Source: Polynucleobacter sp. UK-Mo-2m-Kol15
GTDB taxonomy: Bacteria; Pseudomonadota; Gammaproteobacteria; Burkholderiales; Burkholderiaceae
Assembly: GCF_018881505.1 (NCBI RefSeq)
Contig: NZ_JACVQC010000001.1
Coordinates: 665,927-729,926 of the forward strand
Reading direction: 5' to 3'
DNA length: 64,000 bases
Positions 17,042-32,510 of the stretch are shown here, piece after piece; within the stretch, counting starts at the first letter, position 1; the number at the start of each line of letters is the position of its first letter. A program made the position numbers and the translations under genes. The notes under the pieces were generated by a model. It searched no databases, was not told the origin of the DNA, and was given only the letters and a program-made list of their open reading frames with translations.

Positions 17042-18092
17042 TAGGGCTATTACCTCAGAATATGGGTTTCAGATAGATCTAGAGTCTTGCGAGAATCTGA
17101 TGCGCGACGGTTCAAAATCATTCTTTGCTGCCGCCAAAATACTGCCGGCCAAGATACGAGATTCAGCTATAGCTTTATATGCATTTTGTCGCTTACTTGA
17201 TGACATGGTGGATGATCAGCATGCTCCTGAAGATGTGATCAAGCAAATTGAATATCGCCTTGATCGTATTTATGCACAAAACCCAGCAGATATTCCGGCG
17301 GATAGGGCGCTTGCTCTTGTCGTTTCCCGTTTCTTAATTCCACGCGAGATTTTAGAAGCTTTAGTTGAAGGCTTTAGATGGGATCGCAATGGAAGACAGT
17401 ATCAAACCATTGATGAATTATGTGACTACGCAGCAAGAGTAGCTTCGACAGTAGGTGCCATGATGACCTTAATTATGGGTGTTCGTGACCGCGATATATT
17501 AGAGCGTGCTTGCGAGCTAGGTTTAGCAATGCAACTTACTAATATTGCTAGAGATGTGGGTGAGGATGCCAGAAATCAGCGTTTATATTTACCAAGAGAC
17601 TGGCTGGTAGCTGAGGGTATTGATCCAGATGACTGGTTGGAAAAACCCATCTTCAATGACGCTATATCCAGGGTGATTCAGAGATTGATATCGCATGCAG
17701 ATGAAATGTATGAGCGTGCTTCTTATGGCATTGTAGGTTTACCTCGCAACTGTCGTTCTGCAATTGCTGCTGCAGGCCTTATTTATTCTGAAATCAGTCG
17801 GCAAATCGAGCGACAAGGTTTAGATAGCATCAGCCAGAGAGCGGTGGTTTCTAAGAAGAAAAAAATATTGCTCTTACTAAAGTCTCTGCAATCGACGATC
17901 TACAGTAGTAAGTTGAATCATAGCCTGACTAAAATTCCATCCATTCAATTTTTAGTCGATGCTGTCGAGCCCGAGGCTCCTTATGCTCATTACACAGGCT
18001 CAGTAGAAGATAGATTGATCTGGGTGGTTGGCTTAATGGAAAAGATTGAGCGTAGAAAAGTACAGTCTTTCAATTCTCTAGCGCAACATTAA
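17034..18092 (+). CDS. crtB: Phytoene synthase CrtB
   Basis: CrtB condenses two GGPP molecules to phytoene, the first committed carotenoid step. The 352-residue squalene/phytoene synthase has the aspartate-rich motifs LLDDMVDD (near 56-63) and NIARDVGEDARNQRLYLP. The ATG at 17034 lies inside the end of crtI and is preferred over an in-frame start at 16917, whose extra 39 residues are just the shifted reading of crtI. It ends 21 bp before the convergent crtC. crtI-crtB at this position closes the puf-linked block. Confidence 0.95.
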   Translation: MLDRAITSEYGFQIDLESCENLMRDGSKSFFAAAKILPAKIRDSAIALYAFCRLLDDMVDDQHAPEDVIKQIEYRLDRIYAQNPADIPADRALALVVSRFLIPREILEALVEGFRWDRNGRQYQTIDELCDYAARVASTVGAMMTLIMGVRDRDILERACELGLAMQLTNIARDVGEDARNQRLYLPRDWLVAEGIDPDDWLEKPIFNDAISRVIQRLISHADEMYERASYGIVGLPRNCRSAIAAAGLIYSEISRQIERQGLDSISQRAVVSKKKKILLLLKSLQSTIYSSKLNHSLTKIPSIQFLVDAVEPEAPYAHYTGSVEDRLIWVVGLMEKIERRKVQSFNSLAQH

Positions 18093-18113
18093 GCTAGGCT
18101 TAGCGCTTTCAAT

Positions 18114-19085
18114 TTAGAAGAAGCGAGTTGGGTTTCTAGGCATTCTCCAGGGCAACATAAACTGCACAATATTGGACTCTAGGCGTTTGACGTTGAGGGT
18201 TTCATGCATTGAAGTGACTTCTTCGCCAAGCAGACGCGATTGGAGCATTGAACGCGCATAAAAGGGTGTATCTTCGAAAGTGTTGAGTAGGGTCACACTA
18301 GGCTTTCCTCCGTGCTCCTCAGAGCGCATATTTCGATCGATGCGCCAGCCTGTTTTATTTAGCAATACTCTTTCTGGTGGGACAAAGGACTCTATAGTTC
18401 CATCCAGATTAAATTTACTGGCAATAATCCGCTCGCAACCATTTTTTTGCCGAACGTCATAGATGACTGCGGTACTACCATCTTTGAGGTGTGCTCGTGA
18501 CCAATCCCATTCACTAAAGGGTTTGCTGATCGCTTCATCACCTTCATTGGAGTCAAAATAGGCATTGCCATGCCATTGAAGTGAGGGGTTTGTAAAGTTG
18601 ACCTCTACTCTTGCTGAGGGTGCAATAGGTCCCCAGCGATGTTTTCCAAGATCATCAAGTTCTACAACTTGCTTAAAGAGTTGCTCAGGAAATACTTTAA
18701 TACTCCCCTGAACTTTATTGCCCAGTAACGGGACTCGTTCATTGATTTGAATCGTGAGCGCGCCATTTTCCCAGCGCAGATGACTCGGCCCAATAGTAAA
18801 TTGATGAGCTGTTCTTTCAATCGCATTTTGACCGCGCTCAGTCATCGTCCAATATTTCTTTGTGGGGGTATAGAGTGCTACATTGATTGCGCAGTAATCA
18901 TCAGCGAGCGCCGGCTTACTTTTATTAGCCCAAGCGTAATAGGGGGAGAAGACGCTACCAACAAAGGCAATGATGCTAAAGCCATAGAGCCCATCATCGC
19001 TGAGACCATCGATGTACCACCATAAATAGTTACCAGGATCAACTACTTGGTTAAACCGAGGTGCTCCATTAGAGTCGCGGCCGCC
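18114..19085 (-). CDS. crtC: Carotenoid 1,2-hydratase CrtC (start unresolved)
   Basis: CrtC adds water across the C-1,2 double bond of acyclic carotenoids, giving the hydroxyl that CrtF later methylates. Recognisable homology begins at about PRFNQVVDPGNYLWWYID (around 19060) and runs through SPYYAWA, WTMTERG and the C-terminus. No ATG, GTG or TTG occurs in frame near that point. The frame stays open upstream through the end of crtD (a TTG at 19202 and an ATG at 19343 exist, but their extra residues are only shifted crtD sequence). The coordinate 19085 is therefore an estimate. A non-standard start, a -1 shift from crtD, or a sequence error are all possible. Confidence 0.85.
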   Translation of the reverse strand, partial: GGRDSNGAPRFNQVVDPGNYLWWYIDGLSDDGLYGFSIIAFVGSVFSPYYAWANKSKPALADDYCAINVALYTPTKKYWTMTERGQNAIERTAHQFTIGPSHLRWENGALTIQINERVPLLGNKVQGSIKVFPEQLFKQVVELDDLGKHRWGPIAPSARVEVNFTNPSLQWHGNAYFDSNEGDEAISKPFSEWDWSRAHLKDGSTAVIYDVRQKNGCERIIASKFNLDGTIESFVPPERVLLNKTGWRIDRNMRSEEHGGKPSVTLLNTFEDTPFYARSMLQSRLLGEEVTSMHETLNVKRLESNIVQFMLPWRMPRNPTRFF

Positions 19086-20533
19086 AGTCGACCTGACATA
19101 GCTGCCATGGGAACTCCCGGTCCCGGATGAGTGCTGCCCCCCGCCAAGAGAAGATTGCTGATTTGAGACTGAGAACCGAGTCGTTGAAAGGAGCTCATCC
19201 AACCGTGAGTCGCTTGACCATAAAGGGCTCCACCTCGACCCGGAAATAGTTTGGCAAACTCTTGAGGTGATGTGCGAGTAATCTTCGCATCCTGAAGTTG
19301 CAGACCATACTGGCCCATGAGTGAAAATGCTTTTTGTTCGCATCGTTCTATTTCCTCAAAATCATAGAATTGATTATCACCATCAGCAGGTGCATTGACT
19401 AAGCAAAGCAGTCTTTCATAATCATTATTGTTACTGGCTAGATCCGTTCTGTCTTGGGCACAAATATAGACAGTAGGATTGATTGGTAATTTTTTGTTTT
19501 CGAATATATCTGTAAATTCGCTTTTATACGGTTGATTAAAAAATACGTTATGTCTTACCAGTGGAAAGCCGGAAGCTTTGACCCGCATGGACCAAGTAAG
19601 TGCAGAAAGAGAATCTGTTTGTTTCAGGTTTTTTGGAATCGCTGTGTTTGCCTGTTTACCAAGTAAGCCTTTTTGTAAAGCATTAATATCACCATTAAAA
19701 ATCAGGTAATCGCATTCAATCACTTCGCCAGAACTCAGTTGAACGCCGCTAACCTGGGTCCCAGCAAATCGAAGTGATTGAACTTCAGATCCATACTGGA
19801 ACTGGCAACCCTTTTTTTGTGCCAAGCGTGAAATCACTCCGGGGATTTTGGCCATGCCCCCTTTAATAGACCATACGCCTTCCATTTCCACTTCAGCAAT
19901 GAGCATTAAAGTAGCTGGTGCCAAATAAGGGGAGGAACCACAATACGTAGCGTAGCGTCCAAATAATTGATGTAAGCGCGGATCTGGAAAATAGCTTTCA
20001 AGAGAAGACCAGAGGCTGCTAAATGGACCAATATCCCATAGCACTTTACTCTTTTGTACGCCCAATGCCGACATCATTCCTAACATGTTTGGGCGAGGGG
20101 ATTCGATAAACGGACCCTTCAGTACGCCGTATACTTTTTTGGCGGTTCTACAAAACTCTAAAAATAATTGCGCTTGTTTAGAACTGCTAAATTGACCAAT
20201 GGCATCGGCACTTTTCTGAGTGTCTGCGTATAAGTCGAGTGGCGCCTCTCCCCAGCTATGGCGCGCAAGAATATCTAAGGCTTCAAGCTCAAACTCTGCA
20301 TCAAAGCTTTCATCGCAATCCGCAAAGAGTTTTTCAAATATCCAGCGCATTGTAAACACCGTTGGGCCAGAATCAATCAGCGCATTATCAACGTTGATTT
20401 GACGTATCTTTCCTCCTGGATCCTGACTTTTTTCTAATACAGTGACATCTAGCCCATGATGAGCAAGCTCAAGGGCTGCAGTGAGTCCACCAATACCCGC
20501 ACCAACGATCAGAATCTTAGGAGATTTGGACAT
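19043..20533 (-). CDS. crtD: Methoxyneurosporene/hydroxyneurosporene desaturase CrtD
   Basis: CrtD introduces the 3,4 double bond into 1-hydroxy- or methoxy-neurosporene. The 496-residue protein has the FAD-binding N-terminus (ILIVGAGIGGLTAAL), the GGKIRQINVDNALIDSGPTV region and a C-terminal GGSTHPGPGVPMAAMSG signature shared with CrtI. The ATG at 20533 overlaps the end of crtA by 17 bp and begins right before the FAD motif. An upstream in-frame ATG (20722) would add 63 residues that merely re-read crtA. Its 3' end overlaps the crtC reading frame. Confidence 0.92.
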   Translation of the reverse strand: MSKSPKILIVGAGIGGLTAALELAHHGLDVTVLEKSQDPGGKIRQINVDNALIDSGPTVFTMRWIFEKLFADCDESFDAEFELEALDILARHSWGEAPLDLYADTQKSADAIGQFSSSKQAQLFLEFCRTAKKVYGVLKGPFIESPRPNMLGMMSALGVQKSKVLWDIGPFSSLWSSLESYFPDPRLHQLFGRYATYCGSSPYLAPATLMLIAEVEMEGVWSIKGGMAKIPGVISRLAQKKGCQFQYGSEVQSLRFAGTQVSGVQLSSGEVIECDYLIFNGDINALQKGLLGKQANTAIPKNLKQTDSLSALTWSMRVKASGFPLVRHNVFFNQPYKSEFTDIFENKKLPINPTVYICAQDRTDLASNNNDYERLLCLVNAPADGDNQFYDFEEIERCEQKAFSLMGQYGLQLQDAKITRTSPQEFAKLFPGRGGALYGQATHGWMSSFQRLGSQSQISNLLLAGGSTHPGPGVPMAAMSGRLAAATLMEHLGLTK

Positions 20534-21212
20534 GCTTGCCCTGCCAGATTCCCTGTGCCTTGATGACCCTGAAACGCGTAAACATAGATTCAGAGAAGTA
20601 ATCTTGACCATATGCGGCCTTAATTGCCGATAGATGAGCGCCTTGCTGGGCATATTGCTCAAGGGATTGAGCGTTATCCCAGATGGTGAAGGTTGCTTGA
20701 CGTAAGTAGGGGGCCTCCCCAACTCCCGCTGTCAGAATTTTTCCTGCTGCTAATGTAATTGCATCTTCTGCAGGTTTTGCTTTCGCCCAAAATTGACTAG
20801 CTTTACTTGGTCTTATAGATGCCCTTGTTAGGGATGCAATAGGACCATTCACAGGTGGGTTAGGGTTTGCGCAAGACATAGAGAACCTAGACCAAGAGCC
20901 TCGACTGGAGTATGCCTGCACGCTCGCCAAAAAGAATTCATGGGCATGGTCTTGATAGGCTTTAAGAATGGAGGAAGACTCTCCAAATCGGGCGGCATTA
21001 TCTGCACTATCGAAAACACAAAAGAAGCCTTGTTTGGTGAGGCTGGGTTTAGTGCTAAACCCGCCGTTAAAACCAGAGCCTAGCACTTTGCAAAACTGCA
21101 GGCCTGGACTATTTTTAAAAGGAGTTGTACCAAGGATGTATCTTAAAAACCCCCACCCTCTAGAATTAGACGCAATATCAATTAATCCTAATACTGCTGT
21201 CTGATCATTCAT
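20517..21212 (-). CDS. crtA: Spheroidene monooxygenase CrtA
   Basis: CrtA is the oxygen-dependent ketolase that turns spheroidene into spheroidenone and acts on related carotenoids, a photoprotective change under aerobic conditions. The 231-residue protein shows the family motifs GSGFNGGFSTKPSLTKQG, LTRASIRPSKASQFW and GVGEAPYLRQATFTIWD. Start ATG is at 21212, 6 bp after the ppsR stop, so crtA is the third gene of an aerR-ppsR-crtA-crtD-crtC run. The set crtA/C/D/F predicts spheroidene-series carotenoids. Confidence 0.92.
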   Translation of the reverse strand: MNDQTAVLGLIDIASNSRGWGFLRYILGTTPFKNSPGLQFCKVLGSGFNGGFSTKPSLTKQGFFCVFDSADNAARFGESSSILKAYQDHAHEFFLASVQAYSSRGSWSRFSMSCANPNPPVNGPIASLTRASIRPSKASQFWAKAKPAEDAITLAAGKILTAGVGEAPYLRQATFTIWDNAQSLEQYAQQGAHLSAIKAAYGQDYFSESMFTRFRVIKAQGIWQGKHVQIS

Positions 21213-21218
21213 GCGTAC

Positions 21219-22643
21219 TTAGGCGTCAATATCATCGGGAGCATTGCTGTCCACAATGCCAAAGCGTCTCATTTTGATATAGAGACCTTGTCTTGATAGG
21301 CCGAGCAGTTCTGCGGCAGATGCTCTATTGGTCATGGTGAGATCAAGTGCTGCCAAAATACACAATTTTTCAATAATGTCAGTAGTCTCGGTAACAATTT
21401 GTTTGAGTGGCACCTTGCCTACCAATTGGGTCAGTTCTTTGGCATTCTTGCCGAGATTATCAGGCTTATCTGTTGGCTTATTGAGGGCTTTAGAGAGTTG
21501 ATGAATGCCAATCGCGACTAAAGATAGCTTGCCGCTATTAAAGCTTACAGCAGAGATTTGTACGGGCACAGATGAGCTACCATCATCCGCAGTGATCGTA
21601 CTTGCGTAGTCCTTAATAGATCCATGCTCACGAACGGTGCCTAAGATAATTTTGAGATCAACACTAGCTCTTCCAAGCCATAGCTCTAGAGACTTGCCTA
21701 AGACACTCTCTTTTTGAGTTGATTGAGACATCGTGACAAATGTATTGTTACTTGTGAGGATGACCCCATTTGTACTGCAAACAATAAAGCCATCCTGAAA
21801 ATCTTCCATGGCTTGTGAGAGTAGGGCAGCTTGCTCATTAACTGTGCCGAGATTCGTAGTTTGAGACTTTGACTTAATGGAGACCAAACATATATTCTGA
21901 TTTCCTTCGCGTAATAGCGAGCTCGAAATTTCTACGTTTTCTTTCAAATCTTCGAGAGTCGTTTGAAAGGAGGATTGCAGTATTCCCGCTTTGGATTCCA
22001 AAAGGTAACTTTGAATTGCCTCATGGTCTTTGGTGGGGAATAAGTTGACAAAGAGCTTGCCTTGAATTTTTTTCAGATCCCCAACTAGAAAACCAGCTGA
22101 TTTATTTACTTCAATCATCTTTAAAGTCTGACTATCCACAATCAGATAGGCTTGATCAATGCTATTGAAGAGTTGTAAGTAGCGATTTTGAATGGCGTGC
22201 AGATTTGCATAATCACGCTCAATTTCTTGTTGAGACTCAACTAATTTTTGCTGCAGCATAGAAATGCTACTGAGATCTTTGCCAATTGCGACTAACTTAT
22301 TTTGTTTAGCAAAAAAGATGGTGCTAAATTGAATTGGAAGTGAGTTTGCTCCATCAATCTCTTGATTTACTTGACGCCATTTTTGCTCATCCTGATCTTC
22401 GCGCGTTTTGAGTAGTGCATTTACTTTTGGTTGACTATCAATAGCCACACTATCTAGCCATTTTTTGCCAACTAGCGATGAGGTATTTGCTGCAACAGGT
22501 TTTGAACCATCAACTACTTTTTCAATGACGCCAGATTCATTTAGAATCATCGTTAAATCTACAGACAGCGCTAGCAGCTCAGCTGCCAAATTCACATCTA
22601 AGTTATTTAATTCAGAAGTATCTAAATTATAAATTTTGGTCAC
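21219..22643 (-). CDS. ppsR: Photosynthesis repressor PpsR/CrtJ
   Basis: PpsR represses bch, crt and other PGC genes under aerobic or high-light conditions by binding TGT-N12-ACA. The 474-residue protein has an N-terminal region followed by three PAS-like segments (about 20-140, 155-265, 285-395), a coiled stretch near 135-155, and a C-terminal FIS-type helix-turn-helix (about 425-462) with RASAAELLGLSRQGLYIKMR. Cys428 in that domain matches the redox-active cysteine of CrtJ/PpsR. Five matching operators lie in this window, including one upstream of its own operon, so autoregulation is likely. Confidence 0.95.
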   Translation of the reverse strand: MTKIYNLDTSELNNLDVNLAAELLALSVDLTMILNESGVIEKVVDGSKPVAANTSSLVGKKWLDSVAIDSQPKVNALLKTREDQDEQKWRQVNQEIDGANSLPIQFSTIFFAKQNKLVAIGKDLSSISMLQQKLVESQQEIERDYANLHAIQNRYLQLFNSIDQAYLIVDSQTLKMIEVNKSAGFLVGDLKKIQGKLFVNLFPTKDHEAIQSYLLESKAGILQSSFQTTLEDLKENVEISSSLLREGNQNICLVSIKSKSQTTNLGTVNEQAALLSQAMEDFQDGFIVCSTNGVILTSNNTFVTMSQSTQKESVLGKSLELWLGRASVDLKIILGTVREHGSIKDYASTITADDGSSSVPVQISAVSFNSGKLSLVAIGIHQLSKALNKPTDKPDNLGKNAKELTQLVGKVPLKQIVTETTDIIEKLCILAALDLTMTNRASAAELLGLSRQGLYIKMRRFGIVDSNAPDDIDA

Positions 22644-22672
22644 GTTTTATTTTCTACTTATTTATCTAAGTA

Positions 22673-23500
22673 TTATTTTTCTAATTGGCTGAGATGTTGT
22701 TCAAGTTTTTGAACAGATTCCTCAGGGCTAAACGCTTTGACTTCCGCCTGAATATGATCAAAAGCTTCAGGCGCCTTATTATAAAGCGGGCCACCTATAA
22801 GAACAATAATTTTGGGGTTCTGAGATTTTTGTCTGAGTAAATCAATCAAGCTTGGAAGTTGCTCAAGCTGCTGATTAGTTGAGACTGAAATAGCGATTGC
22901 TTGGAGTATTTTTGAAGACACTCCATAGACAATGGAGTCAAGATTGGTTTGATTTGGACGATGTACTTGCCAGCCGCAAAATGTTAGAAAATTACCAAAA
23001 ATAAGGCTGCCTAAACTATGTTGAGAGCCAGGGAATCCAGAAATAAAAATAGCCTTATTTTGCTGTCGATCTAGTTGATTGGCCTGAAAGAGATAATCAA
23101 GCTTGTGTATCGCTCTTTCAAGTTTGCTTACTCCCATTGATACGTCCGCAAAGCTAAGACTATCATCCTCCCATTGCTTGCCAAATCTCCTGGCAATTTC
23201 TGGGATGAGCTCTAAAACAATGTAATTAATTGAGGCACCATGGGTTTTCAGTATGGTGATGGCAAACTCAAAGGACCCCTCTTGGCTATCAAGCAAAAGA
23301 TTGGTGAGTTTGTTGACCTCCTCTTCATCTAGCTTATTGCGATATTGATTTTGCTTGGTTTGGGGCGATTGAATCCAATTTTGATTAGAGGAGGTCCTAG
23401 ATGCTGATACATCTACTTTGCGTTCAATCTCCCCAATTAAGTCTGGTAATTGAGTGCTGACTACTTCTCTGATGAGTTCTTTTTTAGCTAATGAATTCAC
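22673..23500 (-). CDS. aerR: B12-domain antirepressor AerR/PpaA (copy 1)
   Basis: AerR/PpaA proteins bind cobalamin through a SCHIC-type domain and counteract PpsR/CrtJ in response to light or oxygen. The 275-residue protein has a basic N-terminal region, a four-helix-like segment (about 60-140, with FGKQWEDDSLSFADVSMG) and a C-terminal B12-binding fold starting at about 148. That fold has PGSQHSLG, where His161 fits the cobalamin-ligand position, and a later LIGGPLYN. The start is GTG at 23500 with AGGGG upstream. It sits directly before ppsR, 29 bp apart, as in Rhodobacter-type clusters. Confidence 0.9.
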   Translation of the reverse strand: MNSLAKKELIREVVSTQLPDLIGEIERKVDVSASRTSSNQNWIQSPQTKQNQYRNKLDEEEVNKLTNLLLDSQEGSFEFAITILKTHGASINYIVLELIPEIARRFGKQWEDDSLSFADVSMGVSKLERAIHKLDYLFQANQLDRQQNKAIFISGFPGSQHSLGSLIFGNFLTFCGWQVHRPNQTNLDSIVYGVSSKILQAIAISVSTNQQLEQLPSLIDLLRQKSQNPKIIVLIGGPLYNKAPEAFDHIQAEVKAFSPEESVQKLEQHLSQLEK

Positions 23501-23546
23501 TAAACAGCCCCTAAGGTAGTGCCTGCTACATAAATGACAATTAAAT

Positions 23547-23564
23547 GTAAAATAATTATTACAC
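23547..23564. promoter_or_regulatory. PpsR/CrtJ operator between aerR and bchF
   Basis: An exact TGT-N12-ACA match lies in the 209-bp divergent spacer, 46 bp from the aerR start and 145 bp before the bchF start. It is well placed to control the aerR-ppsR-crtADC operon and may act on bchF as well. A second pair of half sites at 23591-23610 has a 14-base spacer and does not meet the consensus. Confidence 0.75.
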
Positions 23565-23604
23565 CTATGATCAATTTAAAGCAATAAATTTGTTTAAACT
23601 AGGG

Positions 23605-23632
23605 TTTACACTTATATTTATCCCTTTATATT
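23605..23632 (+). promoter_or_regulatory. Candidate sigma-70 promoter for bchF operon
   Basis: TTTACA (23605-23610) and TATATT (23627-23632) are separated by 16 bp and lie about 80 bp before the bchF ATG. Both hexamers are close to the sigma-70 consensus. The -35 overlaps the right half of a TGT-N14-ACA pair. Confidence 0.5.
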
Positions 23633-23709
23633 AGGGAAAATACTAGTTTTTGTGGAGAAGATTTGGCGTAAAGTTTTGTTTACACATAGCCAATAAGGCA
23701 GCGTCAAAA

Positions 23710-25472
<1,763 letters not shown>

Positions 25473-25482
25473 GGGAAAAAAG

Positions 25483-27100
25483 ATGCAATTAACTCTATGG
25501 ACATATGAAGGCCCTCCACACATTGGAGCAATGCGTATTGCTACTTCAATGACGGACTTGCATTATGTGCTGCATTCTCCACAGGGTGATACCTACGCAG
25601 ATCTGTTATTTACGATGATCGGGCGTGCACGTAAACGTCCTCCAGTAACTTACACAACATTTCAAGCAAGAGATTTGGGCGGTGATACTGCGCAGTTATT
25701 TCAGGATTCAGTAAACGATGCTTATCAACGCTTTCAACCAAAAGCAATGATTGTTGGCGCTTCATGTACCGCTGAATTGATTCAAGATGATCCAGGCGGT
25801 TTAGCTAGAGCTCTTAGTTTGCCTATTCCAGTGATTCCACTGGAGTTACCTTCGTATCAGAAAAAAGAAAACTGGGGCGCTTCAGAAACTTTCTATCATA
25901 TTGTTCGTGCCTTAGTGCCTGCAGATAAAACAATATCAGCGCAGCAGTATCAAGAGAGGCGAGCGGCCAATAAGCAGGCAGGACAAAAACCTAGCTGTAA
26001 TATCTTGGGCCCAACAGCCTTGGGCTTTAGGAATCGTGATGATGTCCAGGAGATCAAAGGCTTATTGGAGTCGATGGGTATCGAGGTGAAGGTCATTGCG
26101 CCGCTAAACGCATCTGTATTGGATTTAAGTCAGATTTCAGGGGCTGATTTCAACATATCGCTTTATCCAGAAATCAGCCAACTGACATGTACTTGGTTGA
26201 ACAAAACTTTTGGCCAGCCTTTTACAAAGACCATTCCGATTGGTACTAAAGCAACTAAAGCATTTATTGAAGAGGTGGCACAGCTTGCTAATCTCGATCC
26301 TGAAGCTACTTTAGCCAGTCAAGAGGAGCGGGCGCGCTGGTATGCAAAATCAGTTGACTCAACCTATCTCACTGATAAGCGGGTATTTATTTTTGGCGAT
26401 GCAAGCCATGCTATTGCTGCAGCTAAAGTTGCCGCAGAAGAGATTGGTTTTAAGGTAGTGGGTTTAGGAACTTATAGTCGTGAGTTTGCTCGCGAAGTGC
26501 GCGAGGCAGCAAAATTGTATGGTGTCGAAGCGCTGATTACTGATGATTATTTAGAGGTCGAGCAAAAGGTATCTGAATTAGCTCCAGATCTGGTTCTAGG
26601 TACTCAAATGGAACGTCATATTGCCAAGAGATTAGGTATTCCTTGCGCAGTTATTTCAGCGCCAGTGCATGTGCAAGATTTTCCTGCACGCTATTCCCCT
26701 CAAATGGGCTTTGAAGGTGCCAATGTTTTATTTGATACCTGGATTCATCCTCTAATGATGGGTCTTGAGGAGCATCTCATCATGATGTTCCGTGATGACT
26801 TTGAATTTAGTGCTGATGCAACGTCATCTCATCTAGGTCATGGCAGCCCAAGTGTAAAAGAACATGCTCCGGTTCCGACTTCTGCTGAAGATGCTGTTGT
26901 TGCTAAAGCAGTTCAAGTCAATGCTGAAGTCTTTAGTGGGAATAAACCAGCCAATCTTTGGGACGCTGCCGCTGAAAAAGAATTAGGAAAAATCCCGTTC
27001 TTTGTGCGAGGTAAAGCGCGGCGTAATACGGAAAAGTTTGCTGTAGAGCATGGCATCAGCCAAATTACGATTGAAACCCTTTACGATGCTAAGGCCCACT

Positions 27101-27111
<11 letters not shown>
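25483..27111 (+). CDS. bchB: Light-independent protochlorophyllide reductase subunit BchB
   Basis: BchB is the NifK-like catalytic subunit of DPOR and binds protochlorophyllide with BchN. The 542-residue protein keeps Asp36 (SPQGDTYAD), the unusual aspartate ligand of the NB cluster. The C-terminal domain ([28 protein letters not shown] region) is the family's small helical PCP-reductase tail. It is 10 bp after bchN. Its last 11 bp overlap the bchH start. Confidence 0.96.
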
Positions 27112-31806
<4,695 letters not shown>

Positions 31807-31808
31807 TT

Positions 31809-32510
31809 ATGGACGCCATTTCATATTTAGATAGACGCGGCAAGTTGCAGGACTATTTTGATCGTACGGCTAACGATGCTTGGGCAAAACTGACTTCAGA
31901 TGCCCCGGTGAGCGGTATTCGCGCAACTGTGAGAGCGGGGCGCGACCAAATGCGTAATAGCATCATTAGTCGCTTACCTGAAAATCTGACTGGTAAAAGA
32001 ATTCTAGATGCAGGCTGTGGAACCGGTGCCGTTGCACTTGAATTGGCTAATAAAGGAGCCTTGGTTACTGCCGTGGATCTATCGCCAAATTTAATCGAGC
32101 TTGCTAAAAGCAGAATTCCTGAGAGTGAGCGTCAAAATATTCAGTTCCATTCTGGCGATATGCTAGATGAGGCTTATGGTGACTTCGATTATGTCATCGG
32201 CATGGACTCGATGATTCACTACTGTGCAAAAGATATGTTGGTGGTATTGGAGAAGCTGGCTCCCAGGGTATCTGAAAAAATACTATTTACTTTTGCTCCT
32301 AGCACATTACCCCTGGAGGTAATGATTCGGGTTGGTCGCCTATTCCCAAGAAAAGATAGGGCGCCATTTATTGAGCCAATAAGTTACGCAAAGTTACATA
32401 AGTCGATTAATCAGTCACCTTGGTTCGTTGATTGGGAGACCCCATTCACACATTTAGTATCCAGTGGATTTTATAAATCTCAGCTGATGGAGCTAAAGAA
32501 ACAATCATGA
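31809..32510 (+). CDS. bchM: Mg-protoporphyrin IX O-methyltransferase BchM
   Basis: BchM transfers a methyl group from S-adenosylmethionine to the C-13 propionate of Mg-protoporphyrin IX, giving the substrate of the AcsF cyclase. The 233-residue protein has SAM motif I (ILDAGCGTGAVALEL, about 63-77) and the GMDSMIHY segment. ATG at 31809 is preferred. A TTG at 31803 overlapping the bchL stop would extend it by two residues. Its stop overlaps the lhaA start. Confidence 0.94.
   Translation: MDAISYLDRRGKLQDYFDRTANDAWAKLTSDAPVSGIRATVRAGRDQMRNSIISRLPENLTGKRILDAGCGTGAVALELANKGALVTAVDLSPNLIELAKSRIPESERQNIQFHSGDMLDEAYGDFDYVIGMDSMIHYCAKDMLVVLEKLAPRVSEKILFTFAPSTLPLEVMIRVGRLFPRKDRAPFIEPISYAKLHKSINQSPWFVDWETPFTHLVSSGFYKSQLMELKKQS

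Noticed and set aside
20534..20722. In-frame N-terminal extension of crtD
   Set aside because: The 63 extra residues re-read crtA in another frame. The FAD motif expected at the N-terminus follows the ATG at 20533.
23591..23610. Possible second PpsR box before bchF
   Set aside because: TGT and ACA are 14 bases apart, not 12. The ACA belongs to a likely -35 element.
27050..27100. In-frame N-terminal extension of bchH
   Set aside because: It lies wholly inside bchB and has no similarity to BchH N-termini.
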